In this document: piece after piece, positions 16,259 to 24,562 of the stretch
Layout: every line of letters begins with the position of its first letter
Numbering within the stretch: position 1 is the stretch's first letter
Source: Geobacter sp.
GTDB lineage: Bacteria > Desulfobacterota > Desulfuromonadia > Geobacterales > Geobacteraceae
Length of the DNA: 64,000 nt
Assembly: GCA_003490025.1 (NCBI GenBank)
Contig: DNJC01000153.1
Location: 34,088-98,087, forward strand
Reading direction: 5' to 3'
Program-made: the position numbers and the translations under genes
Notes under the pieces: model-generated
Told to the model about the DNA's origin: nothing
The model's input: the letters and a program-made list of their open reading frames with translations, nothing else
Databases searched by the model: none

Positions 16259-17383
16259 ATGACTGCTCAATTCTCCATAGTGATCATCGACCAGAACAAG
16301 GTCTCAAGGGAATCGATACTCTCCACCCTGCGAGGCTACTCGGACTCCATAACGCTCGCGGGTTCAGTGGAGCATTTCACCAGCAATGCATCTGCGGCAC
16401 AAACACAGGCGCCCAACGTCGTGTTCCTGGGGGTGGAAAACGTCCAGCAGGGGATCGAGGACATCCGGGCCCTCACGGCCAGGTGCCCCAGGGCCTCGGT
16501 GATCGCCTGCTCGTCCGAAAAGAACGTGGAGGGTTTCCTGGCGCTCATGCGCGCGGGGGCGGTAGAGTACCTGCTGCGCCCGGTGGACCAGGATGAGCTG
16601 AAGCAGTCCCTGCTGAAGGCAAGCCGCTTCCTAAGCGCCGCCCCCGAAGTAGCGGCCCCTTCAGGAGAGATCATCACCCTCTACAACCCGATCGGAGGGA
16701 TGGGAACAACCACGATCGCGGTCAATCTCGCCGCGGCCCTGGCCGACGGGGGGACCAAAGTCGCGCTGGTCGACCTGAACCTGGAGGCGGGTGACGTGAA
16801 TACCTTCCTGAACGTCAACCCTACTTACACCCTGGGGAGCGTCACCACCAATATAGAGCGGCTGGACGCGAACTTCCTGATGAGCGTCATGACGCGCCAC
16901 TCTTCGGGCCCGTACATACTCACGGAACCGCTGGACGTCGACGAGGCGGTCTCCATCACCCCGGAGCAGGTGCAACGGGTCATGGAACTTCTCAGGCGTA
17001 TATTCAGGTACGTGATCGTCGACTGCGTAGGGCAGCTGGGCGGGTGCAACCTTTCCATCTTCCGAAGCTCCAACCTCGTCCTTTTCACCACGACCCTGAG
17101 CCTCCCCACGCTGAAGAACACCAAGAGGTACCTCTCGGCCATGGCGGCGAAGGGGTTTGGCGGCGACCGGGTCAAACTGGTGGTGAACCGGCACCTCCCC
17201 AAGTCCGATATCCAGCTAAAGGACGCGGAGAAGGTACTCGGCATGCAGGTGTACCAGGCGATACCCAACGAGTACGCGGACGTGGTCGCCTCCATCAACA
17301 AGGGGATGCCCCTGGTGAAGCTGCTCCCCAGGTCCCCGGTCAGCAAGGCGATACAGAGTCTAGCAGAGCGCGTGAAGGGATGA
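16259..17383 (+). CDS. cpaE: CpaE/TadZ-type pilus localisation ATPase-like protein
   Basis: 374 aa. Residues 1-125 resemble an atypical receiver domain (FSIVIIDQNKVSRESILSTL) with the region for phosphorylation altered. Residues about 137-370 are a ParA/MinD-type domain. Its deviant Walker A reads NPIGGMGTTTIAVNLAAALA, lacking both the signature lysine and the GKT lysine, as is common in CpaE/TadZ proteins. VALVDLNLEAGDVNTFLNVN is the Walker A' region. These proteins position the Tad machine at the pole. It precedes the CpaF ATPase gene in the operon. Confidence 0.87.
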   Translation: MTAQFSIVIIDQNKVSRESILSTLRGYSDSITLAGSVEHFTSNASAAQTQAPNVVFLGVENVQQGIEDIRALTARCPRASVIACSSEKNVEGFLALMRAGAVEYLLRPVDQDELKQSLLKASRFLSAAPEVAAPSGEIITLYNPIGGMGTTTIAVNLAAALADGGTKVALVDLNLEAGDVNTFLNVNPTYTLGSVTTNIERLDANFLMSVMTRHSSGPYILTEPLDVDEAVSITPEQVQRVMELLRRIFRYVIVDCVGQLGGCNLSIFRSSNLVLFTTTLSLPTLKNTKRYLSAMAAKGFGGDRVKLVVNRHLPKSDIQLKDAEKVLGMQVYQAIPNEYADVVASINKGMPLVKLLPRSPVSKAIQSLAERVKG

Positions 17384-17445
17384 TCCCCCCAGCGAAGCGG
17401 AGCAGGAGAAAAAGGGGAAGCGTCAACCGCTCGAAGGAGAACCAC

Positions 17446-18762
17446 ATGCTGCAGGACAACCCGATCAATTTACCTGCCCAGCAGGCTGCGACAACCGCCG
17501 ACAGCGAGCAGTTCAAGGAGATGAAAATCCGGATCCACCGGCGCCTGATCGACAGCATCGACCTGGCGAAGATGGATTTGATGAGAAACAGCGAGGTGGT
17601 GAGCCAGATCCGGAGCGTGATAGAGAACCTCATCATCGGCGAAGGTGTGCCGCTGAACCAGGCGGAAAGGGACAGGCTGATCGTCGAGATCCAGCACGAA
17701 ACCTTCGGCCTGGGTCCTCTCGAGCCGCTTCTGGCGGACGACGAGATATCGGACATCCTGGTGAACAGCTCTTCCATGGTCTACGTGGAAAGGAGGGGAC
17801 GGCTGACAAAGACCGAGGTGCGCTTTCGCGACAACGCCCACCTGATGCAGATCATCGAACGGATCGTCTCCAAGGTGGGAAGAAGGATCGACGAATCGTC
17901 GCCGTACGTAGACGCCAGGCTCCCAGATGGGTCGAGGGTTAACGCCATCATACCTCCCCTCGCCCTCGACGGCCCCGTGCTTTCCATACGCCGCTTCGGA
18001 CGCGAACCGCTCACCATAAAAAACCTGATCCAGCTGGGGACCCTGGACGAAAGGATGGCACAACTGCTGGAAGCGGCGGTGCAGAGCAGGTTGAACATCC
18101 TGATATCCGGCGGGACCGGCACCGGCAAGACGACACTTCTGAACGTCCTTTCCGCGTACATACCGGAGGGGGAGCGAGTGGTCAGCATCGAGGACTCCGC
18201 CGAACTGCACCTGAAGCAGGAGCATGTGGTGAGGCTGGAGACAAGACCCCCGAACCTGGAAGGAAGGGGGGAGGTGACCTCCAGGGAGCTTTTGAGAAAC
18301 GCCCTGAGGATGCGCCCGGACAGGATCATCATAGGCGAGGTTCGCGGCGGAGAGGCGCTGGACCTGCTGCAGGCGATGAATACCGGGCATGACGGCTCCC
18401 TTTCTACAGTGCATGCCAACACCACCCGCGACGCCCTCTCCCGCCTTGAGACCATGGTCCTCATGGCTGGGATCGACCTCCCGGAAAGGGCGATAAAGGA
18501 GCAGATCGCCTCGGCGCTGAACTTGGTGCTCCAGTTGGTCAGATTCTCGGACGGCACACGAAAGATCGTCAAACTGTCGGAGATCACCGGCATGGAAGGG
18601 AACACCGTCGTGATGCAAGACATAATCGTCTACCACCAAAGGGGAATCGACAGGGAGGGGAAAGTGGTCGGGCAGTTCAAGGCAACCGGTGTGAGGCCGC
18701 TTTTCGCCGAGCGTTTCCGGCTTTCCGGGTTCGAGCTTCCGCGCGGGATTTTCGAGGAATAG
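17446..18762 (+). CDS. cpaF: Tad secretion ATPase CpaF/TadA
   Basis: 438 aa from the ATG at 17446, preceded by CGAAGGAGAACCAC; the open frame begins much earlier only because the frame happens to be free of stops inside cpaE. Walker A is GGTGTGKTTLLN (about residues 222-233), the Asp box region is SIEDSAELHL, Walker B is RPDRIIIGEVRGGEALDLLQ, and the His box is GSLSTVHANT. The N-domain contains LLADDEISDILVN. It powers Flp pilus assembly with TadB and TadC encoded directly downstream. Confidence 0.95.
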   Translation: MLQDNPINLPAQQAATTADSEQFKEMKIRIHRRLIDSIDLAKMDLMRNSEVVSQIRSVIENLIIGEGVPLNQAERDRLIVEIQHETFGLGPLEPLLADDEISDILVNSSSMVYVERRGRLTKTEVRFRDNAHLMQIIERIVSKVGRRIDESSPYVDARLPDGSRVNAIIPPLALDGPVLSIRRFGREPLTIKNLIQLGTLDERMAQLLEAAVQSRLNILISGGTGTGKTTLLNVLSAYIPEGERVVSIEDSAELHLKQEHVVRLETRPPNLEGRGEVTSRELLRNALRMRPDRIIIGEVRGGEALDLLQAMNTGHDGSLSTVHANTTRDALSRLETMVLMAGIDLPERAIKEQIASALNLVLQLVRFSDGTRKIVKLSEITGMEGNTVVMQDIIVYHQRGIDREGKVVGQFKATGVRPLFAERFRLSGFELPRGIFEE

Positions 18763-18771
18763 GAGAGGCAC

Positions 18772-19731
18772 ATGCTTGTTCCCATCTCGGCCCTGATATT
18801 TCTCACCGTCTTTTGCGCCATGCTCGCCGTCGTCCTTTACCTCCAGGAGAGGCAGTCGTCTCCCAGGACAGAGCTGAAAAGACGGCTGCACCGGATGGCA
18901 ACGCACAGAAGCAGCGACCTTCCGGAATCAGGCACCGCAATAACCAGGGAGACCCAGTGGGCCGACCAAGTCTTTGCCCGCCTGCCGGTCACGGCCGATC
19001 TGGCAACGAAGCTCGACCGTGCCGGACTGGACACCACGCCGACGATCTTTGTCGGGGTCGCCGCCTCGGTCGCGCTATTGCTGACCGCCGCAGTCGCCAT
19101 GCGGACTGGCATCTTACTTGCCGCAGCGGTGGCAGCGGCAACGGTGCCGCTTGTCGCAGCGTTGCTTCTCAGATTCAAGACGGAGAAAAGGAACCTGAAG
19201 TTCACCGAGCAGTTTCCGGACGCATTAACCATGATCTCGCGGTCGTTGCGGGCCGGACACTCCTTCACCACCGCAATCCAGCTGGTGGGGCAGGAAATCC
19301 CACCGCCGGTCGGACCGCTTTTCAAGACAGCGTACGATCAGCAGCAGCTCGGCCTGAGGATGACGGACGCCCTGAACGACCTGAACCAGAGGATAGAAAG
19401 CCTGGACCTCAGGTTCTTCACCACCGCCATCTCCATCAACAGCGACGTCGGCGGCAACCTCTCCGAGGTACTGGACAAGCTGGCGCTCACCATCAAGGAC
19501 CGGCTCAGGATACGAAGACAGGTCAAGGTCTTTACGGCACAGGGGAGGATGTCCGGTTACGTGCTGGGGGCGCTTCCGCTGGTGGCCCTGGTGATGTTCA
19601 GTGTGGTGAACCCGGAATACGAGTCGGCGCTCATAAAGGAACCGCTGGGAAAATACATCCTGATGTTCGCCGCCTTCATGCAGCTCGCCGGCCTGATGAT
19701 AATCAGGAAGATCATAAGAATCAGAATATAG
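18772..19731 (+). CDS. tadB: Tad inner-membrane platform protein TadB
   Basis: 319 aa, GGAGAGGCAC before the ATG. It has an N-terminal helix, two central helices (about 95-140), a T2SSF domain with LKFTEQFPDALTMISRSLRA and GHSFTTAIQL, and two C-terminal helices (YVLGALPLVALVMFSVVNPE and YILMFAAFMQLAGLMIIRKI). It forms the membrane platform together with TadC. It starts 9 bases after cpaF. Confidence 0.93.
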   Translation: MLVPISALIFLTVFCAMLAVVLYLQERQSSPRTELKRRLHRMATHRSSDLPESGTAITRETQWADQVFARLPVTADLATKLDRAGLDTTPTIFVGVAASVALLLTAAVAMRTGILLAAAVAAATVPLVAALLLRFKTEKRNLKFTEQFPDALTMISRSLRAGHSFTTAIQLVGQEIPPPVGPLFKTAYDQQQLGLRMTDALNDLNQRIESLDLRFFTTAISINSDVGGNLSEVLDKLALTIKDRLRIRRQVKVFTAQGRMSGYVLGALPLVALVMFSVVNPEYESALIKEPLGKYILMFAAFMQLAGLMIIRKIIRIRI

Positions 19732-19740
19732 GTGGGAACC

Positions 19741-20649
19741 ATGCTCTACCTGATCACAGTGTCCATATTCGTTTCGGTCCTGCTGCTGGGCATAGCCGTC
19801 TCGTATCATTTCCTGGCTGCCAGGAGCACCGTTGCCCGGAGGCTCGAGAGCTTCTTTCCCGCAGAGAGCGAAACTCTGGCCCGGGAACCGGAATCCGGGA
19901 CCTGGGACAGCAAGCTGCGCCGCATCGGAGAGAGGGTGAAGCTGCCGGAAAAAGAGCGGTCAAAGTACATGAAGATGTTGGTGGCGGCGGGCCACCGCAG
20001 GGACTCGGTATACCTGTTCTTCGGCAGCAAGGTCCTTCTGGCCTGCGGGCTCCCCTCGCTGTACATCCTCTTTTTCGTCGCGCCAAGGAGCGCCTATTTC
20101 TCCACCGAGGCCCTGATCGCCATGGCCGTCTGCGCCATCATAGGTTATCTGCTCCCGAGCTACTGGCTGTACTCTGCTATCAAGAAGCGCCAGGAACTTA
20201 TCTTCCACACGCTTCCCGACATTCTCGATCTGGTGATGATATGTGTCGAGGCGGGCGTGAGCATGGACGCCGCCCTGATAAGGGCAACGGACATACCGCA
20301 GTTCGACAACAACCCGCTGGCCGAGGAGATAAAGGTGGTCACCAGGGAGACCAGGGCCGGCAAGCCACGCATAGAGGCGCTGAAGGACATGGCCGAGCGG
20401 ACCATGGTGGACGACGTGAGGCTGTTCGTGACCATGCTGGCGCAGACGGAGAGATTCGGAACCAGCCTGAGCCAGGCGCTGCGCACCTTCGCCGACGAAC
20501 TGAGATTGAAAAGAAGACAAATCGCCGAAGAGGCTGCCGCAAAAACCACCATCAAGATCATTTTCCCGCTGATACTGTTCATCTTTCCCGCACTGCTGGT
20601 GGTGATACTCGGTCCTGCGATGGTCCAGATAAGCAAGATCTTCAAGTGA
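19741..20649 (+). CDS. tadC: Tad inner-membrane platform protein TadC
   Basis: 302 aa from the ATG at 19741, which has AGGTGGG just upstream; a GTG at 19732 is the longest start but lies inside that ribosome binding site. It has an N-terminal helix, a pair of helices at about 95-140, the T2SSF core (FHTLPDILDLVMICVEAGVS, then LRTFADELRLKRRQ) and a final helix (IKIIFPLILFIFPALLVVIL). It pairs with TadB. Gap to tadB is 9 bases. Confidence 0.93.
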   Translation: MLYLITVSIFVSVLLLGIAVSYHFLAARSTVARRLESFFPAESETLAREPESGTWDSKLRRIGERVKLPEKERSKYMKMLVAAGHRRDSVYLFFGSKVLLACGLPSLYILFFVAPRSAYFSTEALIAMAVCAIIGYLLPSYWLYSAIKKRQELIFHTLPDILDLVMICVEAGVSMDAALIRATDIPQFDNNPLAEEIKVVTRETRAGKPRIEALKDMAERTMVDDVRLFVTMLAQTERFGTSLSQALRTFADELRLKRRQIAEEAAAKTTIKIIFPLILFIFPALLVVILGPAMVQISKIFK

Positions 20650-20710
20650 TCCGCCGAAACTGGCGGGCCGAAGCGTGCAAACAAGGGCGAAACTAAAGGA
20701 GGTGATCCCC

Positions 20711-20794
20711 GTGAATGTCGACTTCAATACTTTTATCCTGCTCATCATCTCTGTCCAGCTGGCACTGACCTACGTGAAACTGGCGAAAAAGTAG
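20711..20794 (+). CDS. 27-aa single-pass membrane microprotein
   Basis: A GTG at 20711 opens a 27-codon frame ending with TAG at 20792-20794. The upstream sequence AAAGGAGGTGATCCCC (ending at 20710) is complementary to the 3' end of 16S rRNA over about 12 bases, the strongest ribosome binding site in the window. The peptide is MNVDFNTFILLIISVQLALT followed by YVKLAKK: a short acidic head, one membrane helix and a basic tail. It lies between tadC and the accessory lipoprotein gene. No family is recognised; a role in stabilising a pilus membrane complex is a guess. Confidence 0.68.
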   Translation: MNVDFNTFILLIISVQLALTYVKLAKK

Positions 20795-20916
20795 CGGCCC
20801 CTCCCGGCGTCCCGTCTCCGCGGATCTCACATCACGGGGCGGGATTGCCGGTCCCAGGAGAGCGCGCCACCGTCGCGGTAGCGCACGAACGCAGGCATCG
20901 TTGATGCGGAGGCAGT

Positions 20917-21855
20917 ATGGACACCATCAGGAAATGCGGATTGATTATAGTGCCGGTTCTCCTTCTTTTACTTTCGGCCTGCGGCAGCAGTTCCAGTGGA
21001 ACCGGAGCCGACCCGCTGAGCAATGGGACGAACAGCAACCAGACCGATCAAACCAGCACGCCGGTCACCGCCGTGGACCCCACGGTGAGCCTGGTACTGG
21101 AAACAGACCTGGCGAAGCCAACCGAACTGAGCACTCTGCCACAGGTCGACGCCAACATCGGCACGGTGCTGCTCACGGGCAGGATGCTGAACATGGGGGA
21201 ATCCGTACTTTTAGATCCGACCACCAACGCGCCGATAGGGCAAGGGGCTCCCATCCCGAACCAGCTGATCAGCTTCAACGTCGTGGCGGGCCCCGCAGCG
21301 ATCGGCTATTCTACACCGGTGACGGACAGAAATGGCGAGGCATTCGCCGTCCTCACCACGGGAAACGCCGACTACACCACAAACGTCATCGTAGAAGCGT
21401 CGGCTACCTTGAGCGGGAAGATCTACCGCGCCTACACCCAGTTCCAGATCGTGCGGGGCACCGGGAAGATCGAGCTGGCAAACGATGTCAACGTCCCCGA
21501 GTACAGGCTCCCTTCCACCTACCCGGTCGGAGCCGAGTTCGACATACTGCACCAGTTTTCGTTCCTGCTCACCGACTCCAACGGCAATCCCCGGGTCGGC
21601 GTCCCGGTAACCCTGTCCGTACACAGTTCCATACCAGACGTTCCGGTCTTCCTGGACTACACGACCATCCGCACCGGGTCCGATGGCGTCGGCTGGTTCA
21701 ACGCAAGGGTGACGCTCTACGCCCCGGGCCCCGGCCTGATGAATTCCGCGTCGGTGATATACAAAGCGAGGACCAACGACAGCTACCCCCTCATCAATTA
21801 CAAGGGAAGCCTCTACAAGGTGGTCCAGGATAAGCTATCGTCCGCGTCCAAGTAG
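20917..21855 (+). CDS. Lipoprotein with Ig-like domain(s), Tad-associated
   Basis: 312 aa, GGAGGCAGT before the ATG. A lipoprotein signal (LIIVPVLLLLLSACG) places the modified Cys at about residue 22, followed by a Ser/Thr/Asn/Gly-rich linker to about 50. The rest reads like bacterial Ig-like modules (QLISFNVVAGPAAIGYSTPV and RVGVPVTLSVHS..VPVFLDY, each followed by a D-G-x-G-x-x segment). Probably an outer-membrane-anchored, periplasmic or surface pilus accessory protein. No enzymatic motif is visible. Confidence 0.72.
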   Translation: MDTIRKCGLIIVPVLLLLLSACGSSSSGTGADPLSNGTNSNQTDQTSTPVTAVDPTVSLVLETDLAKPTELSTLPQVDANIGTVLLTGRMLNMGESVLLDPTTNAPIGQGAPIPNQLISFNVVAGPAAIGYSTPVTDRNGEAFAVLTTGNADYTTNVIVEASATLSGKIYRAYTQFQIVRGTGKIELANDVNVPEYRLPSTYPVGAEFDILHQFSFLLTDSNGNPRVGVPVTLSVHSSIPDVPVFLDYTTIRTGSDGVGWFNARVTLYAPGPGLMNSASVIYKARTNDSYPLINYKGSLYKVVQDKLSSASK

Positions 21856-21895
21856 TCCTACCGGGAATCCCAATCATTCCAAAGCGGGGGGAACG

Positions 21896-22525
21896 ATGCG
21901 CAGAATCATTATGATGACAGCAGTGGGTTTGGTACTCATTTCGACAGCCGCCAGCGCCGAAAGCATCGCCGGAAGGTTCGGCATAACAGGCAAAGCCGGG
22001 GTCCTGGCGCCGCTGCGGAACCATTTCATCAGCAGCGACACCATCAGCAGCACGTCGGAAGGAAAGGAGAGCTTCGCCGGCGGCGGCGGGTTCATCTATG
22101 GCATCGGGGACCACACGGCGCTCGAAATCGAGGCGCTGCGGGTCCCCAACATGGACGTGGAGCTGGCGGGGAGCAAGGTGTACGAGGCGTCGCTCACCGA
22201 CCTCTCCGTTGGGCTGCAGTACCGGTTTGCCCCTGACAGCCGCCTGGTCCCCCTGATCGGCGCGGGAGCCGACTTCATCAAGGGCGAACTCAGCAGCACC
22301 ACCGGGGCGAGCTACAGCATGGACTGGACCGTAGGGGGCCATGTCAACGCGGGAGCGGACTGGTTTATCACCAGGGGGATTGCCTTCAGCATCGACCTGC
22401 GCGGCATCTACACGACGCGGGGAACCATCAAGGCGGGCGACACCAAGGTAGGAAGGTACGACCCCTTGAGCATCGTGGGGACGCTGGGGTTTAGGCTTTT
22501 CCTGCCGGAATCCGCGTACCGTTAG
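21896..22525 (+). CDS. Outer-membrane beta-barrel protein, OmpA/OmpX-like fold
   Basis: 209 aa. A signal peptide ends at about ASA (residues 1-21). The mature part alternates polar and hydrophobic residues in strands typical of 8-stranded barrels (GITGKAGVLAPLRNHFISSD, LTDLSVGLQYRFAP, WTVGGHVNAGADWFI) and ends with the strand SIVGTLGFRLFLPESAYR. The last residue is not aromatic, which is unusual for BAM substrates. It lies between the lipoprotein and DUF192 genes of the Tad accessory block and touches the DUF192 start directly. Confidence 0.75.
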   Translation: MRRIIMMTAVGLVLISTAASAESIAGRFGITGKAGVLAPLRNHFISSDTISSTSEGKESFAGGGGFIYGIGDHTALEIEALRVPNMDVELAGSKVYEASLTDLSVGLQYRFAPDSRLVPLIGAGADFIKGELSSTTGASYSMDWTVGGHVNAGADWFITRGIAFSIDLRGIYTTRGTIKAGDTKVGRYDPLSIVGTLGFRLFLPESAYR

Positions 22526-22867
22526 ATGAAGGCGATCGACCTGAGCACCGGACAGACCGTGGCCCGGACCCTTTCCGTCGCCGAGACCTTCCTGACGCGG
22601 GGCAGGGGGCTTCTGGGAAGAAACGGCCTCCCGCGGGGGGAAGGGCTCCTGATCAGGCCCTGCCGCGGGGTACACACCTTCTTCATGAAGTTCCCGATCG
22701 ACGTCCTCTTCCTGGATGGCGCCAACCGCGTCGTCGCCACGGTGAAGAACCTGAAGCCGCACCGCATCACCAGGATAATCGGTCGGGCCAAAAGCGTGAT
22801 CGAACTCCCCCCGGGAACCCTCGATGCCTCCGGGACCCGCGCAGGCAACCGGATCTTGATTGAATGA
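22526..22867 (+). CDS. DUF192-family protein
   Basis: 113 aa. It carries the DUF192 core: FLTRGRGLLGRNGLPRGEGL, then RGVHTFFMKFPIDVLFLD, and later IELPPGTLDASGTRAGN. The ATG begins at the base after the TAG of the preceding gene, so translation is likely coupled. DUF192 proteins are small, of unknown function, and here have no obvious signal peptide. The conserved family fold is clear; the role in pilus biology is only suggested by location. Confidence 0.85.
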   Translation: MKAIDLSTGQTVARTLSVAETFLTRGRGLLGRNGLPRGEGLLIRPCRGVHTFFMKFPIDVLFLDGANRVVATVKNLKPHRITRIIGRAKSVIELPPGTLDASGTRAGNRILIE

Positions 22868-22966
22868 ACCGGAACCATTTTCACCTGTGTCCCTGCTGGC
22901 TCCCCCGGCGGTTTTGCGCCCGTCCAGCTCTCCTTCCCGGGGCACGCACCGCCGGAGCCAGCGACC

Positions 22967-24529
22967 ATGGAAACAAAGCGCCCCCTCAGACACAAGCTGA
23001 TTCCCTCGGTCGCGGACCTCTTCTTCGTGACGGTCCTGTTCAGCATGTTCTTCACGCGTACCTCCCCCTTGCTGAGCGACGGCGACACGGGATATCACAT
23101 CCGCGCGGGAGAGCACATCATCAGGACGCGATCCATCCCTGCGTCGGACATCTTCTCCCTCCACACGCCTCCCCTCCCCTGGACACCGCATGAATGGCTC
23201 TCCGAAGTCTGCCTGGCCGCCGTGCACAACGTCCTGGGGCTTACCGGGGTGGTTGCCTTTTCAGCCCTGCTCCTGGCAGCTACCAGCTACCTCCTGTTCC
23301 GGATACTGAGGAGCTACCGGACCAACGTACTCATCGCCATACTGGTGACGCTGCTCGCCGTGAGTTCCTCGAAGATCCACTGGCTGGCACGGCCGCACCT
23401 GTTTTCGTTGTTGCTGATGGTCGTCTTTCACTACCTGATCGAGACGTGGCACAGCAACCGGGCCAACCGTCTCTACCTGCTCCCGCTGCTCATGCTCCTG
23501 TGGGTCAACCTGCACGGAGGGTTCATCGCGGGCTTCATACTGCTGGGGGCCTACCTGGTCGGGGACCTGGCTAGCCTGGCGCAGGCTCCCGCGGCGGAGC
23601 GAAAGGCGTTGCTGCGGAAGCTGTTGCAACTCGGGGGGACAACAGCCGCCACCTTCGCCGCCACCCTCCTCAACCCGTCCGGCTACAAAATACTCCTCTT
23701 CCCGTTCGCCCTGGTTTCGGACAGCTACATGATGGACCACGTGAACGAGTTCCTCTCCCCCAACTTCCACGGCTGGTTCCCTTTCAGGTACCTGCTGCTG
23801 GCGCTGATCGCCATCCTTGCCCTGTCGAGAAAACGCCTGGAGCCGGCCGAGCTGGTACTGGTCATCGTCTTCACCAACATGTCGCTCTACTCCGCCCGCT
23901 ACATCCCGCTCTTCGCCCTGGTCACCGCCCCGATCCTGACCAGGAAAGCGGACGAGACCGAGGGGGGGGGAGGCCGGCTGGCGCGATTCTTCAGGGAGCG
24001 GTCGAGGAGGGTAGCGGAGCTGGACGCCATGGCAATCGGGCACCTCTGGCCCGGCTCCGCTCTCCTGGCAGTGGCTGCCGCCATCTTTTCCGGCCAGGTC
24101 ACCCACGCCTTCGATGAAAGATGCAAGCCTGTCGCCGCCTGTGAATTCCTGTTGCGGCAGAAGATACCGGGGAACATGTTCAACAACGACGAGTTCGGAG
24201 ACTACCTCATCTATCGCAGCTATCCCGCGTACAGAGTCTTCATCGACGGGAGGCTGGACATGTACGGGTCCGGGAGGCTCAAGGAGTACTACCGCGTAAC
24301 CTGCTTCGAGCCGGGATGGGAGTCGGTCCTCGAGAAGTACGGCGTAACCTGGATCATGTTCGACTCCAACTCCGCGCTCTCCAGGTTCCTGGCCAACGAT
24401 GAAAGATGGGCGTTGATCTACTCGGACCGCGTCGCCAGCATATTCGTGAAAAGGATCCCCCAGAACGCCCCCCTGATCTCCAGGTACAGGAACGTGAAGC
24501 AGGTGATCTTTGCCCCCAGGGGAGTCTGA
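22967..24529 (+). CDS. Polytopic membrane protein, GT-C glycosyltransferase-like
   Basis: 520 aa with roughly ten hydrophobic segments between residues 15 and 390 (for example FFVTVLFSMFFTRTSPLL and LFALVTAPIL) and a soluble C-terminal domain of about 130 aa. An acidic motif right after the first helix (LLSDGDTGYHIRAGEHI) resembles the catalytic first loop of GT-C sugar transferases. The C-domain contains NNDEFGDYLIYRSYPAYRVF, DGRLDMYG and YGVTWIMFDSN. Together with the GT2 gene at 26110, this suggests transfer of a lipid-linked sugar in the periplasm. The exact family is not recognised. Confidence 0.65.
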   Translation: METKRPLRHKLIPSVADLFFVTVLFSMFFTRTSPLLSDGDTGYHIRAGEHIIRTRSIPASDIFSLHTPPLPWTPHEWLSEVCLAAVHNVLGLTGVVAFSALLLAATSYLLFRILRSYRTNVLIAILVTLLAVSSSKIHWLARPHLFSLLLMVVFHYLIETWHSNRANRLYLLPLLMLLWVNLHGGFIAGFILLGAYLVGDLASLAQAPAAERKALLRKLLQLGGTTAATFAATLLNPSGYKILLFPFALVSDSYMMDHVNEFLSPNFHGWFPFRYLLLALIAILALSRKRLEPAELVLVIVFTNMSLYSARYIPLFALVTAPILTRKADETEGGGGRLARFFRERSRRVAELDAMAIGHLWPGSALLAVAAAIFSGQVTHAFDERCKPVAACEFLLRQKIPGNMFNNDEFGDYLIYRSYPAYRVFIDGRLDMYGSGRLKEYYRVTCFEPGWESVLEKYGVTWIMFDSNSALSRFLANDERWALIYSDRVASIFVKRIPQNAPLISRYRNVKQVIFAPRGV

Positions 24530-24562
24530 CCTTGGTAACGTAGAGCAAACGGTGCTATCGAC

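Noticed and set aside
18813..20696. 627-aa open frame on the plus strand
   Set aside because: Out-of-frame shadow of tadB and tadC, Arg/Gly/Pro/His-rich with no domain.
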